Positions 44,441-53,063 of a DNA stretch of 64,000 bases are shown here, one piece after another. Each line of letters begins with the position of its first letter. The stretch's first letter is position 1. Origin of the DNA: AV69 sp963742315 (GTDB lineage Bacteria; Verrucomicrobiota; Verrucomicrobiia; Chthoniobacterales; UBA10450); NCBI GenBank assembly GCA_963742315.1, contig CAVULE010000007.1, forward strand, positions 62,001 through 126,000, given 5' to 3'. The notes beneath the pieces are model-generated. The model was not told where the DNA came from, did no database searches, and saw only the letters and a list, made by a program, of their open reading frames with translations. A program made the position numbers and the translations under genes.

Positions 44441-44590
44441 GGTAGCGCACGCGTCTCGCGTGTTGGCGATGACGTCTCGTCATCGCGGACTTCTTTGACA
44501 CTTCGCGAAGTGGTTCTCTTCATGAAGTTTGATGAAAGGTGGTTTCGGCGAGACGCCGAAACCAACACGCGAGACGCCTGCGCTCCCCGG
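44441..44590. repeat. multi-hairpin palindromic element between dacF-like gene and bioF
   Basis: A 16-bp perfect outer inverted repeat, GCGTCTCGCGTGTTGG (44451-44466) and 44562-44577, encloses GCGATGACG/CGTCATCGC (44466-44486), the palindrome CACTTCGCGAAGTG (44499-44512) and GGTTTCGGCG/CGCCGAAACC (44541-44563). The GGTAGCGC edge matches the element inside miaB. Open reading through it artificially extends the bioF frame upstream. Confidence 0.88.
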
Positions 44591-44644
44591 AGAACCGCGG
44601 CGGTCGCGCTGGTAAATGCTGTCGTGCGCTGGCAGCTTGTCGCA

Positions 44645-45817
44645 ATGCAGGAAGCGTTTCGCGATGAACTCGATCAGCTCCGTACGCGTTCCCTTTTGCG
44701 GCGATTGCGCGAAATTGGATCTGCCCAGGGGCCGAGCGTAGAGCTGGTCGGCCAACATCTCGTTAACTTTTCGTCAAACGATTACCTCGGTCTGGCCGCC
44801 GATGAACGATTGCGCGCCGCGGCGATACACGCGATTGAACAATTTGGCGTTGGCGCGGGCGCATCCCGCCTGGTTTCGGGAACGCAGTCGCCGCATGTGG
44901 CGCTGGAGAGCGCGATTGCAAAATGGAAAAACGTGCCGGCCGCAATTGCTTTCAATAGCGGTTACGCGGCAGCGGTCGGCACTCTTCCCTCGGTCGCCGG
45001 GAAAAACGACGTCATCGTTCTCGATAAACTGGCTCACGCTTCGCTGGTCGATGGCGCACGCTTGAGCGGCGCCAGCCTTCGCGTTTTTCCGCATAATCAC
45101 CTCGGTAAACTGGAAAGCCACCTGGAATGGGCGCGACGGGAAAAGCCGGATGCGCGAATCATCGTCGTGACGGAATCCGTCTTTTCGATGGATGGTGACC
45201 GCACGCCTTTGCGTGAAATTGTCGAACTAAAATCTCGCTTTCAGGCGTTGCTCTTCCTCGATGAAGCGCACGCGGTCGGCGTTATCGGCCCAAACGGCTG
45301 CGGCTTGGCGGCGGAGGAAAAACTATCCGCCGACATTCAAATGGGAACGCTGAGTAAGGCGCTCGGCGCCGCGGGTGGATATATTTGCGGCTCAACTTCG
45401 CTGATTGAATGGTTAACGAACCGCGCGCGTTCTTTTATTTATTCTACGGCGCCCCCAGCCGCCGTCGCTGCTGCGGCGATTGCGGCGATCGAATTCTTGC
45501 AAACTCCGGAGGGTGAGAACCGCCGGCGCGCGCTTTGGCAAAATATCGAACTGCTTCATCAATTGCTTGCCAGCGAACCAAATCGCAAACCCGAAAGCGC
45601 GATCTTTCCAGTGATCATCGGCCAGGAAAACGATGCGATGACCTTTGCCCACGCCTTACAAAAAGAAGGGTTTTTCGTTCCCGCGATTCGTTATCCGAGC
45701 GTAGCGCGTGGCTCCGCTCGTCTCCGGATCACACTCACGGCCGCGCACACTGAATCGCAAATCCGCGCCCTGGCGGATTCGATTAGAAGATTGCAGCGAT
45801 CGTCAGGGCGTCATTGA
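44645..45817 (+). CDS. bioF: 8-amino-7-oxononanoate synthase
   Basis: About 390 residues from ATG 44645 (MQEAFRDELDQL). It has FSSNDYLGLA, GAGASRLVSGTQ, VTESVFSMDGD, FLDEAHAVGVIG and the PLP lysine in TLSKALGAAGGY. It is the alpha-oxoamine synthase that condenses pimeloyl thioester with alanine in biotin synthesis. The longer frame from 44393 runs through the repeat and is rejected. No other bio gene is nearby. A KBL-like relative is an alternative. Confidence 0.86.
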   Translation: MQEAFRDELDQLRTRSLLRRLREIGSAQGPSVELVGQHLVNFSSNDYLGLAADERLRAAAIHAIEQFGVGAGASRLVSGTQSPHVALESAIAKWKNVPAAIAFNSGYAAAVGTLPSVAGKNDVIVLDKLAHASLVDGARLSGASLRVFPHNHLGKLESHLEWARREKPDARIIVVTESVFSMDGDRTPLREIVELKSRFQALLFLDEAHAVGVIGPNGCGLAAEEKLSADIQMGTLSKALGAAGGYICGSTSLIEWLTNRARSFIYSTAPPAAVAAAAIAAIEFLQTPEGENRRRALWQNIELLHQLLASEPNRKPESAIFPVIIGQENDAMTFAHALQKEGFFVPAIRYPSVARGSARLRITLTAAHTESQIRALADSIRRLQRSSGRH

Positions 45818-46051
45818 CGCCGCCGAATAACGCAAAAGCGGAGATGGGACGAGGCCGGGGTTGCGAGTAGGGTCCCGGGCGGGGCCGGGTGCAACGTCTT
45901 CCGGACCTTCCGCCGGCGGCATTGGTTCGTCGGTATTCAGAACGGCAAGGCGCTCGGCCAGGGCCGGCTTCATCGAAGCAGTCGGCGTAAACAAGCCAAC
46001 GATTAGTTTCATGATCAAAATCAACGTCCGGCAGATTGCTATCATTGCCAC
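45803..46051 (-). CDS. small hypothetical protein, possibly exported
   Basis: 82 residues. A hydrophobic start (MAMIAICRTLILIMKLIVGLF) could be a signal or anchor, followed by a Pro/Ala/Glu-rich tail (DEPMPPAEGPEDVAPG). It overlaps the bioF end by 15 bp in the opposite direction. No family is recognised. It may be a real short protein or chance coding. Confidence 0.35.
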   Translation of the reverse strand: MAMIAICRTLILIMKLIVGLFTPTASMKPALAERLAVLNTDEPMPPAEGPEDVAPGPARDPTRNPGLVPSPLLRYSAASMTP

Positions 46052-46110
46052 TTTACCAACGCATCTGGCAAGGTCTCGCGCCGCTGGTTCCCCGGCGCTC
46101 GACGGAGTCT

Positions 46111-46153
46111 TGCCCTACCAACACGTTCTCGCGAAGATTTCATCGGTAGGGCG
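46111..46153. repeat. TGCCCTACC / GGTAGGGCG inverted repeat
   Basis: Arms 46111-46119 and 46145-46153 with a loop of about 25 nt, in the gap before mtnP's 3' end. It probably contributes to termination. A GGTAGGG motif also appears near 23893. Confidence 0.5.
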
Positions 46154-46192
46154 ACGCTCTGCGGAGCCGCCAAGCAAGCGCGACCCTTGCTC

Positions 46193-47056
46193 TTATAAGA
46201 GGCGCTCAATGATCGGGCCGAGCTTCTTGATCGTTGCTGCCGGCCACAACTTTCGATCGGTGATGATTGCGTTCTCGAGAGCGTGATGCTCCGGCCAGTT
46301 TGCTTCGCGCGGAATTTCCGGGACTACGCGTTCCAAAGCCTTCTTTGCCGTCTCAGCATTGGCGAGCAGATGGCCAATGACGGTTTGCACCGAGACCGCT
46401 TCTTCTTCCACCTTCCAGCAATCGTAATCCGTGATCATTGCCATCGTCGCCAGCGCGATCTCGGCTTCGCGTGCCAACTTCGCTTCCGGCAAGTTAGTCA
46501 TCCCGATCACATCGAAGCCGTTGCGGCGATTGAATTCCGATTCCGCCCGAGTGGAAAACGCGGGGCCATCCATGTTGACGTAAGTGCCGCCGTTATGAAC
46601 GGAGGCACCGCTCTCTCGCGCCGCTTTCGCCAGCAACTCGCGGAGCGTAGGCGAAATCGGGTCGGCGAAGGAAACGTGGGCGGCGATGCCCTCGCCGAAA
46701 AAGGTGTGGCAAGCGCGCTGACTTGTCCGATCAAAAAACTGCGATGGCAGCAGAATGTCGCGCGGCGTGTATTTTTCCTGCAAACTTCCGACCGCCGTCA
46801 CGCAAATGATCCAGCGGACGTTGAGGGAACGAAGCGCATAAATATTCGCCCGATGATTCAATTCATGCGGCAAAATCCGGTGTCCGAGTCCGTGTCGCGG
46901 CAAAAAGTAAACGCTGCGACCGAACAACGTCCCGCCGACGATCGAATCGGAGGGCGCTCCGAAGGGCGTCTCGATTTGGTGTTCGACGAGGTTGGAAAAA
47001 CCTTCGATATGATAAAGGCCGCTGCCGCCGATAATTCCGATGGCTGGCTCATTCAT
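46193..47056 (-). CDS. mtnP: S-methyl-5'-thioadenosine phosphorylase
   Basis: 287 residues of the PNP/MTAP type. It has IGIIGGSGLYHIEG, LPRHGLGHRILPHELNHRANIYAL, NGGTYVNMDGPAFSTRAE, VIGMTNLPEAKLAREAEI and MITDYDCWK. It phosphorolyses methylthioadenosine to adenine and methylthioribose-1-phosphate in methionine salvage. The FSTRAE/GMTNLPEA forms fit MTAP more than purine nucleoside phosphorylase. Confidence 0.93.
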   Translation of the reverse strand: MNEPAIGIIGGSGLYHIEGFSNLVEHQIETPFGAPSDSIVGGTLFGRSVYFLPRHGLGHRILPHELNHRANIYALRSLNVRWIICVTAVGSLQEKYTPRDILLPSQFFDRTSQRACHTFFGEGIAAHVSFADPISPTLRELLAKAARESGASVHNGGTYVNMDGPAFSTRAESEFNRRNGFDVIGMTNLPEAKLAREAEIALATMAMITDYDCWKVEEEAVSVQTVIGHLLANAETAKKALERVVPEIPREANWPEHHALENAIITDRKLWPAATIKKLGPIIERLL

Positions 47057-47138
47057 ACGCGAAGGTAATTGAAACGGAAGCGTGGGAAGAATGGGAAGCT
47101 AATTGTCATGCCCGGATCCTTCCGATAGAAACGACGGC

Positions 47139-47435
47139 ATGAAAAATTGGGGTCCGTTTTTGGCGGTGACGGCCTTTCGCTTCGGTCCGGTACGCGAATC
47201 TTACGCCGCCGAGAAATATCACAACACTCGCACCGTCGGCGTCATCGGCATCGGCCTGTTCAACGAAGAGGGCTCCGACCCGTGGACCAACGAAGACGTG
47301 CGCCGTCGTTTGAAGGCGAACCCATTTCCCAGCCGGTTCGCCACTCCCCCTAATGGCGTAGCGCTTCCGCTGCCCCTGTGTATCGTTCGCGAGCCGTGCC
47401 GAAATTTTTCATCAAGACTTACGGCTGCCAAATGA
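47139..47435 (+). CDS. hypothetical protein overlapping the miaB start
   Basis: 98 residues from ATG 47139 (MKNWGPFLAVTAFRFGPVRE). Codon third positions are GC-rich like true genes here, and the frame reads a plausible small fold up to about residue 70 (VGVIGIGLFNEEGSDPWTNEDVRRRL). Its last 58 bp overlap the start of miaB in another frame. No family is recognised. It could be a degenerate gene. Confidence 0.4.
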   Translation: MKNWGPFLAVTAFRFGPVRESYAAEKYHNTRTVGVIGIGLFNEEGSDPWTNEDVRRRLKANPFPSRFATPPNGVALPLPLCIVREPCRNFSSRLTAAK

Positions 47436-48880
47436 ACGAGCGCGACTCCGAGCAGGTCGCGCATTCGCTCATTGCCCGCGGCTACGAACGGGTCAGTTGC
47501 GAGACGGAGGCCGATGTTGTTCTGCTCAATACTTGCAGCGTGCGCGACATGGCCGAGCAAAAGGCGCTTGGCAAGATGGGAATGCTCGGCCGCATGAGGA
47601 AGAGCCGGCCGGAAACGGTTTTTGGGTTTCTCGGCTGCATGGCGCAGGCGCGGGGGGCGGAGCTGTTGAAACAAATCCCGCACCTCGATCTCGTGGTTGG
47701 CACCCAAAAATTTCATCGCGTGGGCGATTACGTAGATGACTTGGTCGCGCGAAAACGCGCTACTCTAGCCAGGGTCGTCGAGCGCAGCCTGAATCGAATG
47801 GAAGATCTGCGTTTTTCCATTGTCGATGTGGAAGAAGAAGTCGGTTCGCAATCGACCATTCGAGATCAATCTCTCGCGCCGAAACAAGCGACGGCGTTCG
47901 TCTCGATCATGCAAGGATGCAACATGCATTGCACCTTTTGCATCGTGCCGCGGACGCGCGGTGCCGAGCGCAGCCGCACCATTGCCGAAATCGTCTCCGA
48001 AGTTCGCGCGCTCGTCGCCGATGGAGTCAAGGAAGTAACCCTTCTCGGCCAAATCGTGAATTTGTATGGCCGTCACGAATTTCCCGCTGTGGGTAGCGCG
48101 CGCGTTCCGCGCGCACGATCGGACATTTTGTCCGATACATCCCGGGAAGCTCCGCAGAATGCGGAGCCAGGCGCACAGAATGTGCGCGCTACCCGGAAGA
48201 GCCCATTCGTGCAATTACTCGAAGCGGTTAGTGCAATCGACGGTCTTGAGCGTTTGCGGTTTACCTCACCGCACCCAATCGGTTTTCGCGATGACCTGAT
48301 CGACGCAATGTCGCGGCTTCCAAAACTCGCCGAGCATGTGCACCTGCCACTGCAATCGGGCTCAAATCGAATTCTCAAAGCGATGCACCGTATTTACACC
48401 GCGGAGAAATATGCGCAGCTGGTCGAGAAAATTCGCGCAGCCAGACCCGGCATCGCGATAACGACCGATATCATTGTCGGCTTTCCTGGCGAGACCGAAT
48501 CCGATTACAAAGCAACCCGCGATCTCGTTGAACGGCTGCAATTCGACAACGCTTTCATCTTCCGGTATTCGCCCCGACGGGAGACACCTGCCGCCGCCAT
48601 GCTCGATCAGATCGACGAGTCCGTAAAAGAGGCGCGCAACCAAGACCTGCTGGGAATTATTAACACTTCCGCCCGGTGCGCGAACGAAAGAATGGTCGGC
48701 ACCCATGTCGAAGTTTTGTGTGAAGGCCCAAGCAAGACGAATCCCGCCCGTTTGATGGGTCGCACCAGAAGTAATAAGGTCGTCGTTTTCGAGGCGGAAG
48801 AAAATCGTATCGGCAAAATTTTTGATGTCGCAATCGAACGCGCCAACGGCTTCAGCCTTTACGGACAACCGATTGATTGA
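47378..48880 (+). CDS. miaB: tRNA-2-methylthio-N6-dimethylallyladenosine synthase MiaB with insertion
   Basis: About 500 residues, start GTG 47378 or GTG 47396 (VPKFFIKTYGCQMN). It has an N-terminal UPF0004 domain with three Cys (YGCQMN, NTCSVRD, LGCMAQ), a radical SAM core with MHCTFCIVPRTRG, LPLQSGSNRILKAMHR, and a C-terminal TRAM domain. It methylthiolates i6A37 in tRNA using two 4Fe-4S clusters. Odd: an in-frame palindromic element (48091-48194) adds about 34 residues, SARVPRARSDILSD and NAEPGAQNVRATR, between YGRHEFPAV and PFVQLLEAV. The usual QNVNSYG is QIVNLYG here. Confidence 0.93.
   Translation: MYRSRAVPKFFIKTYGCQMNERDSEQVAHSLIARGYERVSCETEADVVLLNTCSVRDMAEQKALGKMGMLGRMRKSRPETVFGFLGCMAQARGAELLKQIPHLDLVVGTQKFHRVGDYVDDLVARKRATLARVVERSLNRMEDLRFSIVDVEEEVGSQSTIRDQSLAPKQATAFVSIMQGCNMHCTFCIVPRTRGAERSRTIAEIVSEVRALVADGVKEVTLLGQIVNLYGRHEFPAVGSARVPRARSDILSDTSREAPQNAEPGAQNVRATRKSPFVQLLEAVSAIDGLERLRFTSPHPIGFRDDLIDAMSRLPKLAEHVHLPLQSGSNRILKAMHRIYTAEKYAQLVEKIRAARPGIAITTDIIVGFPGETESDYKATRDLVERLQFDNAFIFRYSPRRETPAAAMLDQIDESVKEARNQDLLGIINTSARCANERMVGTHVEVLCEGPSKTNPARLMGRTRSNKVVVFEAEENRIGKIFDVAIERANGFSLYGQPID
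48091..48194. repeat. four-hairpin palindromic element inside miaB
   Basis: Outer arms GGGTAGCGCGC (48091-48101) and GCGCGCTACCC (48184-48194) are perfect complements. Inside are hairpins at 48097-48113 (GCGCGC/GCGCGC), 48119-48135 (TCGGACA/TGTCCGA), 48149-48167 (GCTCCGCA/TGCGGAGC) and 48171-48187 (GCGCACA/TGTGCGC). It is translated in frame within MiaB. Confidence 0.92.
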
Positions 48881-48884
48881 TGCG

Positions 48885-49436
48885 ATGATTTATCATTTCT
48901 CACTGCAAATGGCCGCGCTCTTCGCCGGTGCAATCCTTTGCCTTCTCGGCGCTTTCGGATTCGCCATGGAAAGTTCCGCACGCGATATCCTGGCCGCATT
49001 TCCGCGATCCCGCGGCGCGGGAATCGTGTTGCTGTCAATTGATTTGGTTTGGAGCTTCTGGCTCGTCGCGACCATGGAGATGGGCGAATTCTCTGCCTTC
49101 CGCCGCCCATTCTTAATCATATTGCCGATAGGCTTTTTCCTGACCTTGCGTTTCGTCGACGAATTTCTCGCCGTCCGCGCTCTGGGCATTCTGGCGCTGT
49201 TGATGGCGGAGCCGCTGCTCGATGCCGCTTTCTTTCGCTCCGAATCGAGCCGGCTTGTCCTGACTGTGCTTGCTTATCTCCTGGTGGTGCTGGGTCTGAT
49301 TTGGGTAATGGTGCCTTACAAATTGCGCGATCAAATCGGCTGGTTTAACAAAACAACTGCGCGCTGGCGTGGCCTACACGCGTTCACTTTTGCCTATGGC
49401 GCGACTTTAATCGCTCTAGCATTTCTCTCTTATTAA
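48885..49436 (+). CDS. polytopic membrane protein, unknown function
   Basis: 183 residues from ATG 48885, five bases after the miaB stop. Six hydrophobic segments cover most of the chain (for example LFAGAILCLLGAFGFAM, FLIILPIGFFLTLRF and LVLTVLAYLLVVLGLIWVMV). No family is recognised. Tight spacing to miaB upstream and overlap with the heptosyltransferase downstream imply co-expression. Confidence 0.7.
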   Translation: MIYHFSLQMAALFAGAILCLLGAFGFAMESSARDILAAFPRSRGAGIVLLSIDLVWSFWLVATMEMGEFSAFRRPFLIILPIGFFLTLRFVDEFLAVRALGILALLMAEPLLDAAFFRSESSRLVLTVLAYLLVVLGLIWVMVPYKLRDQIGWFNKTTARWRGLHAFTFAYGATLIALAFLSY

Positions 49437-50358
49437 ACGAATTCTCGTCATTCGCGGCGGGGCGCTTGGCGATTTCATTCTGACCTTGCCGGCGTTGAAA
49501 GCATTGCGCGCTGCCCATCCACAGTCGCGAATCGAGATCCTTGGTTACTCGCATATCGCGATCATCGCGGATAAACGATTTTACGCGGACGCCGTCCGAT
49601 CGATTGAATACGCTGCGCTCTCCCGCTTCTTCGCCCGAGACACGGAGCTTCCGCTCGATTTGCGGGATTATTTCGGCGGCTTCGACCTGATTCTCAGCTA
49701 TCTCTACGATCCGGATCAAATTTTCGAAAACAGTTTGCGGCGATGCAGCGCAAAAAGAATTTTGCGCGGTCCGGCCCGGATCATCCCGGGCACGCATGCG
49801 GCATGGCAACTCGCCCGGCCGCTGCAAGAGTTAGGAATTAACGTTAGCGATCTCGCCGCAAAAATTTTTCCATCAGATGAAGATCGAGGATTTGCCTGTC
49901 GATTTCTCCAGAGTTGCGACCCGCCAGTGCTAGCGCTCCATCCCGGCAGCGGAAGCGAAAGAAAGAATTGGCCGATCGAAAACTGGATCGAACTGGCAAA
50001 GACTTTGTTAAACGGGAAGGTCTTGTTTGGCACGATTATCTTCGTCTCCGGCGAAGCGGACGAGAAAGAGATGACGCGGTTGCGAACATTGTTTAAGGAC
50101 GAAGCGCAGGTCCGCTTTGCCCATGGGCTGCCTTTACCGCAACTGGCGGCCTTGCTCGAACAATCGGCTTTTATTGGGCACGATTCCGGAATTTCTCATC
50201 TCGCTGCCGCTGCCGGAGCGCCTTGCTTTCTCTTATTCGGTCCGACCGATCCCAAGGTTTGGGCGCCACGAAACACGAACGCCTCGGTCTTACTCGCGCC
50301 AAACGGCGATCTGACGCGGCTCGATGTCGCGACGGTTTGCAAAACAATTGGCCTATAA
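49432..50358 (+). CDS. ADP-heptose:LPS heptosyltransferase-like GT9
   Basis: About 308 residues. The N-terminal GT9 strand-loop is RILVIRGGALGDFILTLPAL, and the C-terminal half has LHPGSGSERKNWPIENW and the donor site IGHDSGISHLAAAAGAPCFLLFGPTDP. It transfers heptose to the LPS core at the inner membrane, consistent with rfaE2. Odd: the conserved first strand lies upstream of any ATG/GTG/TTG codon. The frame opens after a TAG at 49417, and the only plausible initiator is ATT at 49432, overlapping the previous stop. TTG 49486 would delete the motif. Confidence 0.85.
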   Translation: MKRILVIRGGALGDFILTLPALKALRAAHPQSRIEILGYSHIAIIADKRFYADAVRSIEYAALSRFFARDTELPLDLRDYFGGFDLILSYLYDPDQIFENSLRRCSAKRILRGPARIIPGTHAAWQLARPLQELGINVSDLAAKIFPSDEDRGFACRFLQSCDPPVLALHPGSGSERKNWPIENWIELAKTLLNGKVLFGTIIFVSGEADEKEMTRLRTLFKDEAQVRFAHGLPLPQLAALLEQSAFIGHDSGISHLAAAAGAPCFLLFGPTDPKVWAPRNTNASVLLAPNGDLTRLDVATVCKTIGL

Positions 50359-50435
50359 GGAATGTCTTCCGTGGTCACCGATCGCGGTAAAAGTGTGTGA
50401 TAGCGAGAGCTGCTATTGCTCGTTCGAACGCACTT

Positions 50436-50520
50436 TTTGTCATTCCGAGCGAAGTCGAGGAATCTCTAACTTGAAAAAGGAAGATTCTAGAGATGTCTCG
50501 ACTTCGCTCGACATGACAAA
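50436..50520. repeat. inverted repeat with T/A flanks between GT9 gene and dnaN
   Basis: TTTGTCAT...GAGCGAAGTCGAG...ATCTCTA faces its near inverse TAGAGAT..CTCGACTTCGCTC..ATGACAAA. T and A runs at the outer edges make it a good bidirectional terminator for the convergent genes. The same ACTTCGCTC core appears in uvrC and in degraded form near 58100. Confidence 0.85.
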
Positions 50521-50552
50521 AAAAGAATGACGCGATCATTACGCCGCTCTTC

Positions 50553-51650
50553 TTACGAGCTGACGCGCATCGGCATCAGCACGTAGAGAAAAGGCGTCTG
50601 AATTTTCAAAACCCCCGGACTCATTTCGTCGATAAGATCGAAGAACACTTCGTCCTCGCTCAGGTTGCGCAGTGGCGCCATCAAGAATTCCGGATTGAAC
50701 GCGATGGAAAAATCGCGCCCTTTGTAAGCGACCGGGAGCGATTCTCTGGCTTCGCCTACTTCGGGAGTATTGGCGGTGATCTCGATGTTGTTCTTGCTGA
50801 AATTAAGTTTGATCGAATTCGATTTGTCGCTCGCCAGCAGCGATACCCGCCGGAGCGAATTGAGAAAGGTTTCGCGTTCGAGCGTAACGCGCTCCTTGGC
50901 TTCCGACGGAATCACCTGCTTGTAATTTGGATAGTTGCCTTCGATTAACTTTGAGACCAGGAAAGTGTTGTTGAGATCGAACGCGATTTGGCCGCTACCC
51001 ACGCTGATCTTCACCTCTCCGTCGTCCTTGAGCAGGCGTTGCAATTCCGTTACGGCCTTCGTCGGAACAATGATCTCGGCTTCGTGACTGCGGGGAAATT
51101 CCAGTTCGATATCGAGCATGGCAAGCCGGCGCCCGTCCGTGGCGACGAGGGTGAGTTTATTTTCCTTGAAACTGAAGAGAACGCCGTTGAGCACATAGCG
51201 TGTCTCATCCGTCGAGATGGCGTAGGCGGTTTTGCGCAGACCATCGTGCAAATCCTTCTGCCGCATTGTCACCACTTTTGCGTTTTCAAACTTTGGCAAC
51301 GGCGGGAATTCTTCTTCCGGCAAGCCGAGGATTTTGAAAAAGCTTTGTCCGCTGCGAATCGAAGCGGCGTTCTTCCCATCAACTTCGATGGCGATTTCGC
51401 TGGAGGGCAATTCCCGAATGATGGTGAACAAGCGGCGCGCTGGCAGGGTGGTAGCGCCCACCTTGTCGACATTGGCTTCAAAACTTCCGCGGACCCCGAC
51501 ATCGAGGTCGGTGGTGGTCAGGTGCACCGCTCCCTCCTTGGCCTGCAACAAAACGTTGGAAAGAATGGGCAGCGTGGTCCGGGTACTGACGACATTTTGC
51601 ACCTGTTGCAATCCTTCGAGTAATTTCTCTTTTGTCGCGCTGAATTTCAT
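50553..51650 (-). CDS. dnaN: DNA polymerase III beta subunit (sliding clamp)
   Basis: 365 residues in the three-domain clamp arrangement. It starts MKFSATKEKLLEGLQQVQNVVSTRTTLPILSNVLL, has DGRRLAMLDIEL and ends MSPGVLKIQTPFLYVLMPMRV. It tethers Pol III to DNA. It follows dnaA on the same strand by 60 bp, the classic dnaA-dnaN order. recF does not follow. Confidence 0.96.
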   Translation of the reverse strand: MKFSATKEKLLEGLQQVQNVVSTRTTLPILSNVLLQAKEGAVHLTTTDLDVGVRGSFEANVDKVGATTLPARRLFTIIRELPSSEIAIEVDGKNAASIRSGQSFFKILGLPEEEFPPLPKFENAKVVTMRQKDLHDGLRKTAYAISTDETRYVLNGVLFSFKENKLTLVATDGRRLAMLDIELEFPRSHEAEIIVPTKAVTELQRLLKDDGEVKISVGSGQIAFDLNNTFLVSKLIEGNYPNYKQVIPSEAKERVTLERETFLNSLRRVSLLASDKSNSIKLNFSKNNIEITANTPEVGEARESLPVAYKGRDFSIAFNPEFLMAPLRNLSEDEVFFDLIDEMSPGVLKIQTPFLYVLMPMRVSS

Positions 51651-51710
51651 TCGGAAAGCCTAAGATGTAAGGCTTCGGATTTGATCGGGCAACCGCATTC
51701 TCTTTCTCAA

Positions 51711-53063
51711 TCAGCGCTGGAGCGCGCTGTCAATGAAAGAGATGGTCTGGCGAATGTTATCCTGCTCTGTCATCCGCTTCTTCACCAGCTTGCAAGCGTG
51801 CAGCACCGTGCCGTGATCGCGGCCGCCGAACGCGTCGCCAATTTCATTGAGCGATGCCTTGGTTAATTCCCGCGCCAGATACATCGCCACCTGGCGGGGA
51901 AAAGCGATACTGGCCGGCCGGCGCTTGCTCGTCATGTCCGCTAAACGCACGTCGAAGTGTTCCGCCACTTTGCGCTGGATTTGCTCGATCGTGACCATCT
52001 GTCGCCGCTCCTCCAGCAAAATGTCTTTTAACAAATGCTCGATCGTCTCCTGAGTCAGCTCCTTGCCGCTGAGCGAGGCAAAAGAGGCCACCCGCATCAG
52101 CGCGCCTTCGAGCCGGCGGACGTTGCTGCGAATACGCGTCGCGAGGAATTGGTAAACGTCATCGTGCAATTTGATCTGCAAGGCGCGCGCTTTCTTCCGC
52201 AGAATGGCAAGACGCGTCTCAATGTCAGGCGGCTGTAATTCCGCGGTCAGGCCCCACTCAAAACGCGAAACCAAGCGGTGTTCGAGATTGGCGATCTCCG
52301 AGGCCGGACGATCGCTCGAGAGCACGATCTGCTTGTGACCGTCGAAGAGGGTATTGAAGGTGTGAAAAAATTCCTCCTGCGATCGTTCTTTCCCGGCGAG
52401 AAATTGAATATCATCGATCAGGAGCAGATCCGTCTGGCGGTAACGCTTGCGGAATTTCACCAGCGTATTGTGTTGAATCGCGTCGATAAATTCGTTGATG
52501 AAGAGCTCACTCGAGAGATACATCACTTTCGAGGTCTTCTTTTTTGCCCAAAGATACTGGCCGATCGCCTGCATCAAATGCGTTTTGCCCAACCCGACGC
52601 CGCCGTAAATGAAGAGCGGGTTGTAGGTGCGCGCGGGCGCCTGTGCCACGGCCAGACAGGCGGCGTGCGCGATCTGGTTGTTTGGCCCGACGACGAATGA
52701 CTCAAAGGTATTTCGCGGATTAAGACTAAGTCCCAGACCGACCGTCCTGCTGTGACCGGAGCCGTCCGTTTTGCGCACTTCTGGCGCGGTAAAATCATCA
52801 TCGCCGTCTGATTCCGCCGACGTGAGGAAGCGGACGGTGCGCGGCGCGCCGACGGCATCGGTGATGGCGGATTGCAATGCCGCCATGTGATTACTTTCGA
52901 TCCAGAATTGGTAAATGTTGTTGGGAACGACGAAGGTCAGCTCGTCCTCGGTGGCCTTCGTTAGTTCGACGGCGGAAAACCAGCGTTTGAAGGTGTCGGC
53001 ACTCACTTGCGGTTTGAGCGCAGCGGACAATTTCTCCCATATGGCTTTGCACCTCTCGTCCAT
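51711..53063 (-). CDS. dnaA: chromosomal replication initiator DnaA
   Basis: 450 residues. Domain I is at the start (WEKLSAALKPQVSADTFKRWF), followed by a short linker. The AAA+ domain has GGVGLGKTHLMQAIG (Walker A), LLIDDIQFLAGKERSQEE (Walker B) and LEHRLVSRFEWGL. The C-terminal DNA-binding helix-turn-helix ends in GGRDHGTVLHACKLV, the DnaA-box contact signature. It opens oriC in the ATP form. Confidence 0.98.
   Translation of the reverse strand: MDERCKAIWEKLSAALKPQVSADTFKRWFSAVELTKATEDELTFVVPNNIYQFWIESNHMAALQSAITDAVGAPRTVRFLTSAESDGDDDFTAPEVRKTDGSGHSRTVGLGLSLNPRNTFESFVVGPNNQIAHAACLAVAQAPARTYNPLFIYGGVGLGKTHLMQAIGQYLWAKKKTSKVMYLSSELFINEFIDAIQHNTLVKFRKRYRQTDLLLIDDIQFLAGKERSQEEFFHTFNTLFDGHKQIVLSSDRPASEIANLEHRLVSRFEWGLTAELQPPDIETRLAILRKKARALQIKLHDDVYQFLATRIRSNVRRLEGALMRVASFASLSGKELTQETIEHLLKDILLEERRQMVTIEQIQRKVAEHFDVRLADMTSKRRPASIAFPRQVAMYLARELTKASLNEIGDAFGGRDHGTVLHACKLVKKRMTEQDNIRQTISFIDSALQR

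Noticed and set aside
44393..44644. 84-residue N-terminal extension of bioF
   Set aside because: It is translation of the multi-hairpin repeat. The family starts near MQEAFRDELDQL.
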